Positions 58,050-64,000 of a DNA stretch of 64,000 bases are shown one piece after another (position 1 is the first letter of the stretch; each line of letters opens with the position of its first letter). Made by a program: the position numbers and the translations under genes. The stretch is from contig NZ_CP030117.1 of assembly GCF_001039275.2 (NCBI RefSeq), positions 1,695,501 through 1,759,500 of the forward strand. The letters run 5' to 3'. This DNA comes from Brevibacillus brevis (GTDB taxonomy: Bacteria > Bacillota > Bacilli > Brevibacillales > Brevibacillaceae). The notes beneath the pieces are model-generated. The model saw only the letters and a program-made list of their open reading frames with translations, did no database searches and was not told the origin of the DNA.

Positions 58050-59291
58050 ATGGGGTTGATCGTGCAGAAATACGGAGGCACCTCTGTAGGTACCATTGAG
58101 CGAATTTTACGAGTTGCGGATCGAATTATCAGCTACAAAGAGGAAGGACATGATGTGGTAGTCGTTGTTTCTGCAATGGGGAAATCTACTGATGTGTTGG
58201 TAGACATGGCCAAGCAGATTAGCGCATACCCATCCGAGCGTGAAATGGATATGCTGCTGACCACGGGGGAGCAGGTATCGATCGCGCTTTTGTCGATGGC
58301 TTTGCATACAAAAGGCTACGACGCCATTTCTCTTACGGGCTGGCAAGCTGGAATCACTACGGAGGCGATTCACGGAAGAGCACGGATCAAGCAGATTGAT
58401 CCAGAGCGGATTCAATCCGAGCTCGGCCGTGGTCGTGTGGTGATCGTGGCAGGATTCCAAGGGATCAGTGACGAAGGTGAAATTACGACGCTCGGCCGCG
58501 GTGGATCGGATACATCTGCGGTTACACTCGCAGCGAGCTTGAACGCTGAGAAATGCGAAATCTTTACGGACGTGTCCGGGGTGTATACAGCTGATCCGCG
58601 AATGGTTCCAGCAGCGAGCAAGCTGGATACGATCTCGTATGATGAGATGCTGGAGCTGGCGAACCTCGGTGCAGGGGTTCTTCATCCAAGGTCAGTAGAG
58701 GCTGCGAAAAAATACAAGGTAAGGCTGGTCGTCCGCTCCAGCTTTACTGCCGAAGATGGTACGTACGTTGAGGAGGTTGCCAACATGGAAACAGGAAGAG
58801 TAGTAAGTGGAGTTGCACACGATGAAGATGTAGCCAAAATCACGGTTGTCGGCATGCCTGCCAAGGTCGGGACGCTTTCCCGTCTGTTCAATACGCTGGC
58901 GGACAATCAGGTGAACGTCGATATCATTATCCAAAGCTCCTATGATGCGTCTGTTACGAACATTTCTTTTACCGTTGCAGCGGATGACCTGAAAAAAGCA
59001 CTGGATACGCTGGACAGAAACAAAAACGAGCTTGGCTTTGAAAAAGTCGATTTCGAGGAAGGTTTGACCAAGGTATCGATTGTTGGCTCGGGTATGATCA
59101 ACAATCCAGGGGTAGCTGCTGAAATGTTCCGCGTCCTGGCAGAAAAAGAAATTTCTATTAAAATGGTATCTACGTCTGATATCAAGGTTTCTTGCGTCAT
59201 TCCAGCAGCCTTGACGGAGCTGGCTGTTCGCAGTCTTCATTCGGCATATGGTCTGGATGTCGAGGAAACCGCGGTTGTGCACGGAGTATAA
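58050..59291 (+). CDS. lysC: Aspartate kinase (lysine-responsive, aspartokinase II type)
   Basis: A 413-residue aspartokinase, first step of the diaminopimelate/lysine route. N-terminal kinase: [15 protein letters not shown] (residues 4-18), [22 protein letters not shown] and [14 protein letters not shown]-terminal ACT domains (about 260-413) bind lysine. GGGAGAGAAG before 58050 supports that ATG; an upstream in-frame ATG at 58020 lacks a site. A second GAGGAGG-N8-ATG at 58785 (Met246) provides the beta subunit as in B. subtilis, giving an alpha2beta2 enzyme. Confidence 0.95.
   Translation: MGLIVQKYGGTSVGTIERILRVADRIISYKEEGHDVVVVVSAMGKSTDVLVDMAKQISAYPSEREMDMLLTTGEQVSIALLSMALHTKGYDAISLTGWQAGITTEAIHGRARIKQIDPERIQSELGRGRVVIVAGFQGISDEGEITTLGRGGSDTSAVTLAASLNAEKCEIFTDVSGVYTADPRMVPAASKLDTISYDEMLELANLGAGVLHPRSVEAAKKYKVRLVVRSSFTAEDGTYVEEVANMETGRVVSGVAHDEDVAKITVVGMPAKVGTLSRLFNTLADNQVNVDIIIQSSYDASVTNISFTVAADDLKKALDTLDRNKNELGFEKVDFEEGLTKVSIVGSGMINNPGVAAEMFRVLAEKEISIKMVSTSDIKVSCVIPAALTELAVRSLHSAYGLDVEETAVVHGV
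58785..59291 (+). CDS. Aspartokinase beta subunit from internal in-frame start of lysC
   Basis: An internal ATG at 58785 (codon 246 of lysC) is preceded by GAGGAGG with eight-base spacing. The product, 168 residues, would consist of the two ACT regulatory domains. B. subtilis aspartokinase II makes its beta subunit from the equivalent codon, so the known mechanism applies. This entry overlaps lysC by design. Confidence 0.75.
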   Translation: METGRVVSGVAHDEDVAKITVVGMPAKVGTLSRLFNTLADNQVNVDIIIQSSYDASVTNISFTVAADDLKKALDTLDRNKNELGFEKVDFEEGLTKVSIVGSGMINNPGVAAEMFRVLAEKEISIKMVSTSDIKVSCVIPAALTELAVRSLHSAYGLDVEETAVVHGV

Positions 59292-59298
59292 AATATGG

Positions 59299-59340
59299 AT
59301 GCTCCCTCTCCCTTTGTTATAGGTAGAGGGGGCATTTTCT
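59299..59340. terminator. Bidirectional terminator between lysC and yslB
   Basis: Eleven-bp stem ATGCTCCCTCT (59299-59309) / AGAGGGGGCAT (59325-59335), one wobble, T-rich right flank; A-rich left flank serves the reverse strand. Confidence 0.78.
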
Positions 59341-59793
59341 TCATGACGCCACTTGTACAGATATACGTATGTCTGAAGGGCTTTCCATCTCGATTTTGCT
59401 GAACGCTTCTCTTTCTTTCCACTGCTCAATCATACCAGCGATGATTCCAGCCTCAAAAGAAAGACTGCATGCCAGTCTCTCTATAGACTGGTAGCTAAAA
59501 ATAGAATGAGTGAGCGAATAGACGATAGTTTGCCGGGTCTCCTCCACGACGTCTAGCTGGCCTAATCCGAGTCGAATAAAAGGCATAATCGGGCCAGTTG
59601 CAGATTGAATGGGGATTTGGCGGCCCATGTTTTTTCCAATCCAATAGAGGATATGGTTTTCACTATCACCTAGCAGGGTGCTGGTCAGCGTTTCACGTAG
59701 AAGATGATAGCCAAGATAGGGCATATTCATTCTTTCCGCATAGGGAATGGTCTCCGGTGGCAACAGTGCTGCTAGCTGATCCTTCTCTTTCAT
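59341..59793 (-). CDS. yslB: DUF2507 protein YslB
   Basis: A 150-residue protein like B. subtilis YslB (DUF2507), lying between lysC and sdhC in both genomes but here on the reverse strand. MPYLGYHLLRETLTSTLLGDSENHILYWIGKNMGR (in parts) and FEAGIIAGMIEQW are the recognisable sections. A 4-vinyl-reductase (V4R)-like fold is suggested for the family; role unknown. Reverse-strand GGAGGGAAG precedes the ATG. Confidence 0.82.
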   Translation of the reverse strand: MKEKDQLAALLPPETIPYAERMNMPYLGYHLLRETLTSTLLGDSENHILYWIGKNMGRQIPIQSATGPIMPFIRLGLGQLDVVEETRQTIVYSLTHSIFSYQSIERLACSLSFEAGIIAGMIEQWKEREAFSKIEMESPSDIRISVQVAS

Positions 59794-59888
59794 ATGTGCT
59801 TCCCTCCTGTCTGTACTAGATTATGAGGATGGGCTCACATTCATGACATCGTAATAGAAAAAATAGCTGGACTAAACAAAGTTATTCT

Positions 59889-59911
59889 ATCAATGTATTT
59901 AGTACATTGAT
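59889..59911. promoter_or_regulatory. Inverted repeat abutting the sdh promoter
   Basis: ATCAATGTA (59889-59897) and TACATTGAT (59903-59911), perfect nine-base arms with a five-base gap, ending four bp before the -35. This is a good position for an activator or repressor; no regulator identified. Confidence 0.5.
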
Positions 59912-59915
59912 TGTC

Positions 59916-59944
59916 TTGACGCTCTGTGTCGACAAGAGTACAAT
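59916..59944 (+). promoter_or_regulatory. Sigma-A promoter of sdhCAB
   Basis: TTGACG (59916-59921), 17 bp, TACAAT (59939-59944). It lies 279 bp upstream of sdhC, implying a long leader. Confidence 0.75.
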
Positions 59945-59949
59945 TGGAT

Positions 59950-60222
59950 TTGGTCAAAGTTTTGCCCAACTTTTTCTCGAATTTTGACACATTCCGACAA
60001 ATTCATATGATCTAGCGAACGCAGTCTTTTTGTGAACAGCGTCAAGATGCTCTTCATAAAATGATCGTGGAGGTTTTGCTATGTCTAATGGGTGAGGCAA
60101 TGGGTTAGGATATTGGGGAAAGGTCTATCAAAACGGCCGAAAACCGTTTTGGACCGCTTGCGGTGATGCTTGACGTTTTTCACAGAATTGAGAGTTACAT
60201 ACATTGAAAGGGGGACCATTGT
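59950..60222 (+). promoter_or_regulatory. Long sdh leader with a four-codon ORF and two hairpins
   Basis: GGAGG (60069-60073) is seven nt before ATG 60081, which opens a frame of only four sense codons (Met-Ser-Asn-Gly) and TGA at 60093-60095. Downstream hairpins are AAAACGG/CCGTTTT (60130-60150) and ACCGC/GCGGT (60153-60164). No known riboswitch motif was seen. Function is inferred as post-transcriptional control. Confidence 0.4.
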
Positions 60223-60834
60223 ATGGCGAAAGGCCATAGCTTTCTCAGTCACAAGCTACACTCACTTCTTGGTTTGTTTCCGATCGGGCTCTTCCTCGTG
60301 TTCCACTTGACCGCCAACTATCAAGCGACTCGTGGGCCTGAAGCTTTCAACCAGGCAGTAGGCTTCATTGAAAGCCTTCCATTTCTGTTAGTACTTGAAT
60401 TTGCCTTGATCTACCTCCCGATCCTGTTTCACGCAGTTTACGGTCTCTACATTGCGTTCCAAGCGAAGCATAACGTAGGGAACTTCGGTTACTTCCGAAA
60501 CCAAATGTTCTTGTGGCAACGCGTTACAGGAGTCATTACCCTCATTTTTATTGTTTGGCATGTTTGGGAAACCCGTATCCAAAAAGCACTGGGTGCACAC
60601 GTGGATTATGACATGATGGCAAACATTTTGAGCAGTCCTGCAATGATCGTATTCTACACAATCGGGATTATTAGCACGACTTTCCACTTCTCCAACGGAC
60701 TGTGGTCGTTCCTGGTTCATTGGGGAATTACAGTTGGGCCGCGTTCCCAACGTATTGCAACATTCGTGACTTTGGGCGTATTCGTAGTTGTAACCTTCAT
60801 CGGCTTGCGTGCGATGTCGGCTTTCATTTTGTAG
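60223..60834 (+). CDS. sdhC: Succinate dehydrogenase cytochrome b558 subunit
   Basis: A 203-residue, five-helix membrane anchor of the Gram-positive (b558, di-heme) succinate:menaquinone reductase. Histidines that should ligate heme are in HKLHSLLGLFPIGLFLVFHL, LPILFHAVYGL, FIVWHVWETR and TTFHFSNGLW. GAAAGGGGG precedes the ATG. It is the first gene of sdhCAB; length is near that of B. subtilis (202). Confidence 0.95.
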   Translation: MAKGHSFLSHKLHSLLGLFPIGLFLVFHLTANYQATRGPEAFNQAVGFIESLPFLLVLEFALIYLPILFHAVYGLYIAFQAKHNVGNFGYFRNQMFLWQRVTGVITLIFIVWHVWETRIQKALGAHVDYDMMANILSSPAMIVFYTIGIISTTFHFSNGLWSFLVHWGITVGPRSQRIATFVTLGVFVVVTFIGLRAMSAFIL

Positions 60835-60853
60835 GGATAGGGGGACAAAACTC

Positions 60854-62608
60854 ATGGCAAAAGGTAAACTGATCATTGTCGGTGGGGGTTTGGCCGGCTT
60901 GATGGCTACCATCAAAGCAGCAGAAAAAGGCGTTCCTGTTCAGCTGTTCTCCCTGGTTCCGGTAAAACGTTCCCACTCTGTCTGTGCGCAGGGCGGTATT
61001 AACGGAGCGGTAAATACCAAAGGGGAAGGCGACTCCACATGGGAGCACTTCGACGATACAGTATATGGCGGAGACTTCTTGGCAAACCAACCGCCGGTTA
61101 AAGCAATGTGCGATGCAGCACCTGGCATCATCTATATGTTGGACCGTATGGGCGTTATGTTTAACCGTACGCCAGAAGGTTTGTTGGACTTCCGTCGTTT
61201 CGGGGGAACCAAACATCACCGTACCGCTTTTGCGGGTGCGACAACTGGACAACAGCTCTTGTACGCATTGGACGAACAAGTACGCCGTTATGAAGCTGAA
61301 GGTCTGGTAACCAAGTACGAATATTGGGATTTCCTCGGAGCCGTTTTGGACGATACAGGAACCTGTCGCGGGATTACTGCACAAAACATGCGTTCCGGTG
61401 AAATTCAATCCTTCCGTGCGGATGCCGTTATTTTGGCAACAGGCGGACCTGGTATCATCTTCGGTAAATCGACGAACTCGATTATCAATACAGGTACAGC
61501 AGCGTCTGCGGCGTATCAACAAGGGGTTATCTACTCCAATGGTGAGATGATCCAAATTCACCCAACTGCAATCCCTGGCGACGACAAGCTGCGTCTGATG
61601 TCCGAGTCTGCTCGCGGTGAGGGTGGCCGTGTATGGACGTACAGAGACGGTAAACCTTGGTACTTCCTGGAAGATAAATACCCTGCATACGGAAACCTGG
61701 TTCCGCGTGACATCGCGACTCGCGAAATCTTCTCCGTTTGCGTAGATATGAAGCTGGGTATCAACGGCGAAAACATGGTATACCTCGACCTGTCCCATAA
61801 AGATCCAAAAGAACTGGATGTAAAATTGGGCGGCATTATCGAGATTTACGAAAAATTCGTTGGGGATGACCCACGTAAAGTTCCAATGAAGATTTTCCCT
61901 GCGGTTCACTACTCTATGGGCGGTATGTGGGTAGACTACAACCAAATGACCAATATCCCTGGTCTGTTTGCAGCAGGTGAGTGCGATTACTCTCAGCACG
62001 GTGCTAACCGTTTGGGTGCGAACTCCCTCCTGTCCGCGATCTATGGCGGTATGGTTGCAGGTCCAAAAGCGATCGAGTACATCAAAGGCTTGAAAAATTC
62101 CTCTGATGATCTGTCTTCCACGCTCTTCGATGGCTTTACTAGCCAAGAGCAAGCGAAATACGACAGCATCCTGAAAATGGACGGAACAGAAAATGCTTAC
62201 CTGATCCATAAGGAACTGGGTGAGTGGATGACTGACAACGTAACGGTAGTACGTTACAACGACCGTCTGCAAAAAACGGATGATAAGATCGTTGAACTGA
62301 TGGAACGCTACAAGAAAATCAACATCAACGATACAAATAAATGGAGCAACTCTGGTGCGGCGTTTACCCGTCATCTCTGGAACATGCTCGTACTGTCCCG
62401 CGCGATCACAATCGGTGCGCTCAAGCGCGACGAGAGCCGCGGTGCTCACTACAAGCCTGACTTCCCTGAGCGTGATGACGAGAACTTCATGAAGACGACA
62501 ATGGCGAAGTACAATGCTGAAACAACTGCGCCTGAAATCTACTATGAAGACATCGACGTATCCCTGATCGCACCACGTAAACGTGACTATACGTCTGACA
62601 AGAAATAA
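60854..62608 (+). CDS. sdhA: Succinate dehydrogenase flavoprotein subunit
   Basis: A 584-residue FAD subunit that oxidises succinate. IIVGGGLAGLMATIKAAEKG (residues 7-26) is the dinucleotide fold; SVCAQGGINGA region binds FAD with its conserved histidine in KRSHSVCAQGG; HPTAIPGDDKLRLMSESARGEGG contains active-site residues and HYSMGGMWVDYN, GLFAAGECD and NRLGANSLL are typical. The start at 60854 follows AGGGGGA; the longer frame upstream overlaps sdhC. Faces the cytoplasm, bound to SdhC through SdhB. Confidence 0.97.
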   Translation: MAKGKLIIVGGGLAGLMATIKAAEKGVPVQLFSLVPVKRSHSVCAQGGINGAVNTKGEGDSTWEHFDDTVYGGDFLANQPPVKAMCDAAPGIIYMLDRMGVMFNRTPEGLLDFRRFGGTKHHRTAFAGATTGQQLLYALDEQVRRYEAEGLVTKYEYWDFLGAVLDDTGTCRGITAQNMRSGEIQSFRADAVILATGGPGIIFGKSTNSIINTGTAASAAYQQGVIYSNGEMIQIHPTAIPGDDKLRLMSESARGEGGRVWTYRDGKPWYFLEDKYPAYGNLVPRDIATREIFSVCVDMKLGINGENMVYLDLSHKDPKELDVKLGGIIEIYEKFVGDDPRKVPMKIFPAVHYSMGGMWVDYNQMTNIPGLFAAGECDYSQHGANRLGANSLLSAIYGGMVAGPKAIEYIKGLKNSSDDLSSTLFDGFTSQEQAKYDSILKMDGTENAYLIHKELGEWMTDNVTVVRYNDRLQKTDDKIVELMERYKKININDTNKWSNSGAAFTRHLWNMLVLSRAITIGALKRDESRGAHYKPDFPERDDENFMKTTMAKYNAETTAPEIYYEDIDVSLIAPRKRDYTSDKK

Positions 62609-62626
62609 GAGAGGAGGAAACTGATC

Positions 62627-63376
62627 ATGGCAGAAAAATTGATTCATTTGATTATCACTCGTCAAGATAGCCCTGACAGCACTCCGTACAAGGAAGAGTT
62701 CAAAATCCCTTACCGTCCTGGTATGAACGTGATCAGTGCTTTGATGGAGATTCAACGTAATCCACTCAACGCACAAGGTCAAAAAACGTCTCCAGTAAAC
62801 TGGGAATCGAACTGCTTGGAAGAAGTATGCGGTGCGTGCTCGATGGTTATTAACGGAAGACCGCGCCAAGCTTGCTCGGCACTGGTTGATAAACTGGAAC
62901 AGCCGATTCGTCTTGAGCCAATGAGCACCTTCCCTGTACAACGTGATTTGTCGATTGACCGCAGCCGCATGTTCGATGCGCTGAAACGCGTAAAAGCGTG
63001 GGTTCCAATCGATGGTACGCATGATTTGGGACCAGGTCCTCGCATGCCGGAAGTTGAACGTCAATGGGCGTACGAGCTTTCGAAGTGCATGACGTGCGGT
63101 GTTTGCTTGGAAGCTTGCCCGAACGTGAATGCGAAGGCTGAGTTCATCGGTCCGTTTGCGATTTCGCAGGTTCGTCTGTTCAACCAGCATCCAACGGGTA
63201 TGATGAACAAGCATGAGCGTCTGGAAGCCCTGATGGAAGATGGCGGTATCGGTGATTGCGGTAACTCGCAAAACTGCGTACAAGCATGTCCAAAAGGCAT
63301 TCCGCTGACAACGTCGATCGCTCACATGAACAAAGAAACAACCAAACATGCAGTGAAGAAGTTCTTCTTCTCCTAA
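62627..63376 (+). CDS. sdhB: Succinate dehydrogenase iron-sulfur subunit
   Basis: A 249-residue subunit with three clusters. The [2Fe-2S] ligands lie in CLEEVCGACSMVINGRPRQAC (residues 65-86, in part), and the C-terminal ferredoxin-like domain has CMTCGVCLEACP and CGNSQNCVQACPKGIP for [4Fe-4S] and [3Fe-4S]. It conducts electrons from SdhA to heme and menaquinone. GAGGAGG precedes the ATG. A strong terminator follows. Confidence 0.97.
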   Translation: MAEKLIHLIITRQDSPDSTPYKEEFKIPYRPGMNVISALMEIQRNPLNAQGQKTSPVNWESNCLEEVCGACSMVINGRPRQACSALVDKLEQPIRLEPMSTFPVQRDLSIDRSRMFDALKRVKAWVPIDGTHDLGPGPRMPEVERQWAYELSKCMTCGVCLEACPNVNAKAEFIGPFAISQVRLFNQHPTGMMNKHERLEALMEDGGIGDCGNSQNCVQACPKGIPLTTSIAHMNKETTKHAVKKFFFS

Positions 63377-63389
63377 TAAACGAAGAAAT

Positions 63390-63425
63390 GGCGTGCGCCG
63401 GTGATCCGGAAAGCACGCCTTTTTT
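63390..63425 (+). terminator. Intrinsic terminator of sdhCAB
   Basis: GGCGTGC (63390-63396) / GCACGCC (63413-63419), then a six-T run; an inner CCGG/CCGG pair strengthens the hairpin. Confidence 0.9.
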
Positions 63426-63475
63426 CAGTTTAAGAAAGTTTGTTTAGGTGCTTACTGTATATGTGGCTGTAGTGG

Positions 63476-63673
63476 AGAGAAGAATATTTCCAGGCTAGGC
63501 TCCAGGCTCCGTCCCGCTGGGGGTTGAGACTGTCCGCTCCGAAGGGATTCGCGGGGAAACGCAAAAGTGGTAGCCGCTTCGTAGCACGGGCACGTTGCGT
63601 TTCTTTTGCCCGCAAATCCCTTCTCCGCTCGGTAGGACTCCACAAGTCGCTACGTCTGGAAATATTCTTCTCT
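63476..63673. repeat. ~200-bp palindromic intergenic element A, perfect 18-bp terminal inverted repeats
   Basis: AGAGAAGAATATTTCCAG (63476-63493) is the exact reverse complement of 63656-63673. Inner arms also pair: AAGGGATT.GCGGG (63542-63555) with CCCGCAAATCCCTT (63609-63622), and GAAACGCAA (63556-63564) with TTGCGTTTC (63595-63603). No gene lies inside. The element is non-coding, MITE- or REP-like in layout, and related to the half-copy at 25990-26078. Confidence 0.8.
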
Positions 63674-63740
63674 GGCGTAACAGATGAGGTATTTCATTCT
63701 TTGAAGGATTTAAAAAATTGGATCACGTGGAAAGCTCGTA

Positions 63741-63942
63741 GAGGAAACAGGAGAAATAAGCGAAGATCTTAGGGACACCGACCGAGACGCAATGCAAAAA
63801 GCGAAACACGCTCTTAAGCGTCCACCTCTGAAACACATCCTGAGAGGACAACTTTGGACGCGGTTTCGCTTTTTGCATGGAGTCGTGCAGTCAATCCCCG
63901 AGGGGGTGGCCCTAGAAGCTGAGCGTTTTCTCCTGTTTTCTC
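63741..63942. repeat. ~200-bp palindromic intergenic element B
   Basis: Ends GAGGAAACAGGAGAAA (63741-63756) and its near-complement at 63926-63942 (one mismatch); a perfect 16-bp inner repeat ATGCAAAAAGCGAAAC (63792-63807) / 63863-63878; and inner arms GCGTCCACCTCT (63818-63829) / AGAGG...TGGACGC (63843-63861). Its reverse strand carries GGGGATTGACTG, like the core of the half-copy at 26055-26068. Confidence 0.75.
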
Positions 63943-63970
63943 CCCACCACAACAGCAACGTACAAGGAGT

Positions 63971-64000
63971 TTATTCACTCGCCTCGATGACGGCCGCCAT
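63971..64000 (-). CDS. Possible 3' tip of a reverse-strand gene entering from the right
   Basis: From the right edge the reverse strand reads nine codons (MAAVIEASE) and then TAA at 63971-63973. It is consistent with the last residues of a gene outside the window but far too short to identify. A forward ATG at 63987 has AAGGAG 18 nt away, too far for initiation. Confidence 0.25.
   Translation of the reverse strand: MAAVIEASE

Noticed and set aside
60824-63349. An open frame of 841 codons on the reverse strand across sdhA and sdhB
   Set aside because: It is exactly antisense to two highly conserved sdh genes, lacks a good ribosome site and gives a protein of no recognisable family; strong codon bias of sdhA/B explains the absence of stops.
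63524-63958. Short frames within the palindromic elements
   Set aside because: Frames follow the symmetry of the inverted repeats on both strands, lack ribosome sites and have odd composition.
63987-64000. Start of a forward gene at the right edge
   Set aside because: The only upstream AAGGAG is 18 nt from the ATG, too far for normal initiation; too few codons are visible.

Overview
The window reads as a low-to-mid GC, endospore-forming Firmicute chromosome, most likely Brevibacillus or a close relative in the Paenibacillaceae/Bacillales. Supporting features are a four-gene gerA-type germinant receptor operon, the spore protein SspI behind a sigma-G-type promoter, a Phe T-box before pheST, a lysine riboswitch before lysC, CsaB (pyruvylation of the S-layer anchoring wall polymer), and the gene order mutS2-yshE / lcfA-fadR-fadB-etfBA-trxA / uvrC-lysC-yslB-sdhCAB, which follows the backbone known from Bacillus subtilis. 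No rRNA, tRNA, CRISPR, transposase or prophage was found.

Layout. 1-12.1 kb: a partial MocR-type regulator (reverse, off the left edge), moaB-like gene, B12/radical-SAM protein, AlkD-like DNA glycosylase, DedA and DUF1294 membrane proteins, a lone kynureninase, then a gerA/gerB/gerC/gerB receptor operon. 12.1-22.6 kb: sspI, a KtrA-like K+ channel subunit, a SpoU-type rRNA methylase, a DUF2225 protein, T-box-pheS-pheT-zapA, a YvlD-like membrane protein, mutS2 and yshE. 22.6-44.3 kb: an accessory block between yshE and lcfA. It is dominated by surface-polysaccharide genes: nucleotide-sugar dehydrogenase, two GT4 glycosyltransferases, an O-antigen-ligase/polymerase-like protein with an FG-GAP membrane protein and a lipoprotein, two MOP-type flippases, a CapK/PaaK-like adenylate-forming protein, a methyltransferase, CsaB and an LCP wall-polymer ligase. 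An ECF sigma/anti-sigma pair, a cold-shock gene, a D-aminopeptidase, a divergent PrmA paralogue and a thiolase are interspersed. I infer a secondary-cell-wall-polymer/S-layer anchoring locus. 44.4-50.5 kb: fatty-acid degradation (lcfA-fadR-fadB-etfB-etfA) with a clear FadR operator, a coiled-coil protein and trxA. 50.5-55.4 kb: a complete branched-chain amino acid/amide ABC importer livKHMGF. 55.4-63.4 kb: DUF2164 gene, uvrC, lysine riboswitch-lysC (with an internal start for the beta subunit), yslB and sdhCAB. 63.4-64 kb: two tandem ~200-bp palindromic intergenic repeats and possibly the 3' tip of a reverse-strand gene.

How the parts work together: the block at 27-44 kb has enzymes to oxidise a nucleotide sugar, build, flip, polymerise, pyruvylate and attach a wall glycopolymer. 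The 44-64 kb part joins fatty-acid beta-oxidation, electron transfer flavoprotein, branched-chain substrate uptake and succinate dehydrogenase. A shared TetR/FadR-like operator theme at fadR, fadB and perhaps livK suggests joint control of acyl-CoA metabolism. Most promising for follow-up: the wzy-like/FG-GAP/lipoprotein operon, the palindromic repeat family, the structured leader with a 24-codon membrane micro-ORF before the sugar dehydrogenase, and the second GerB permease.
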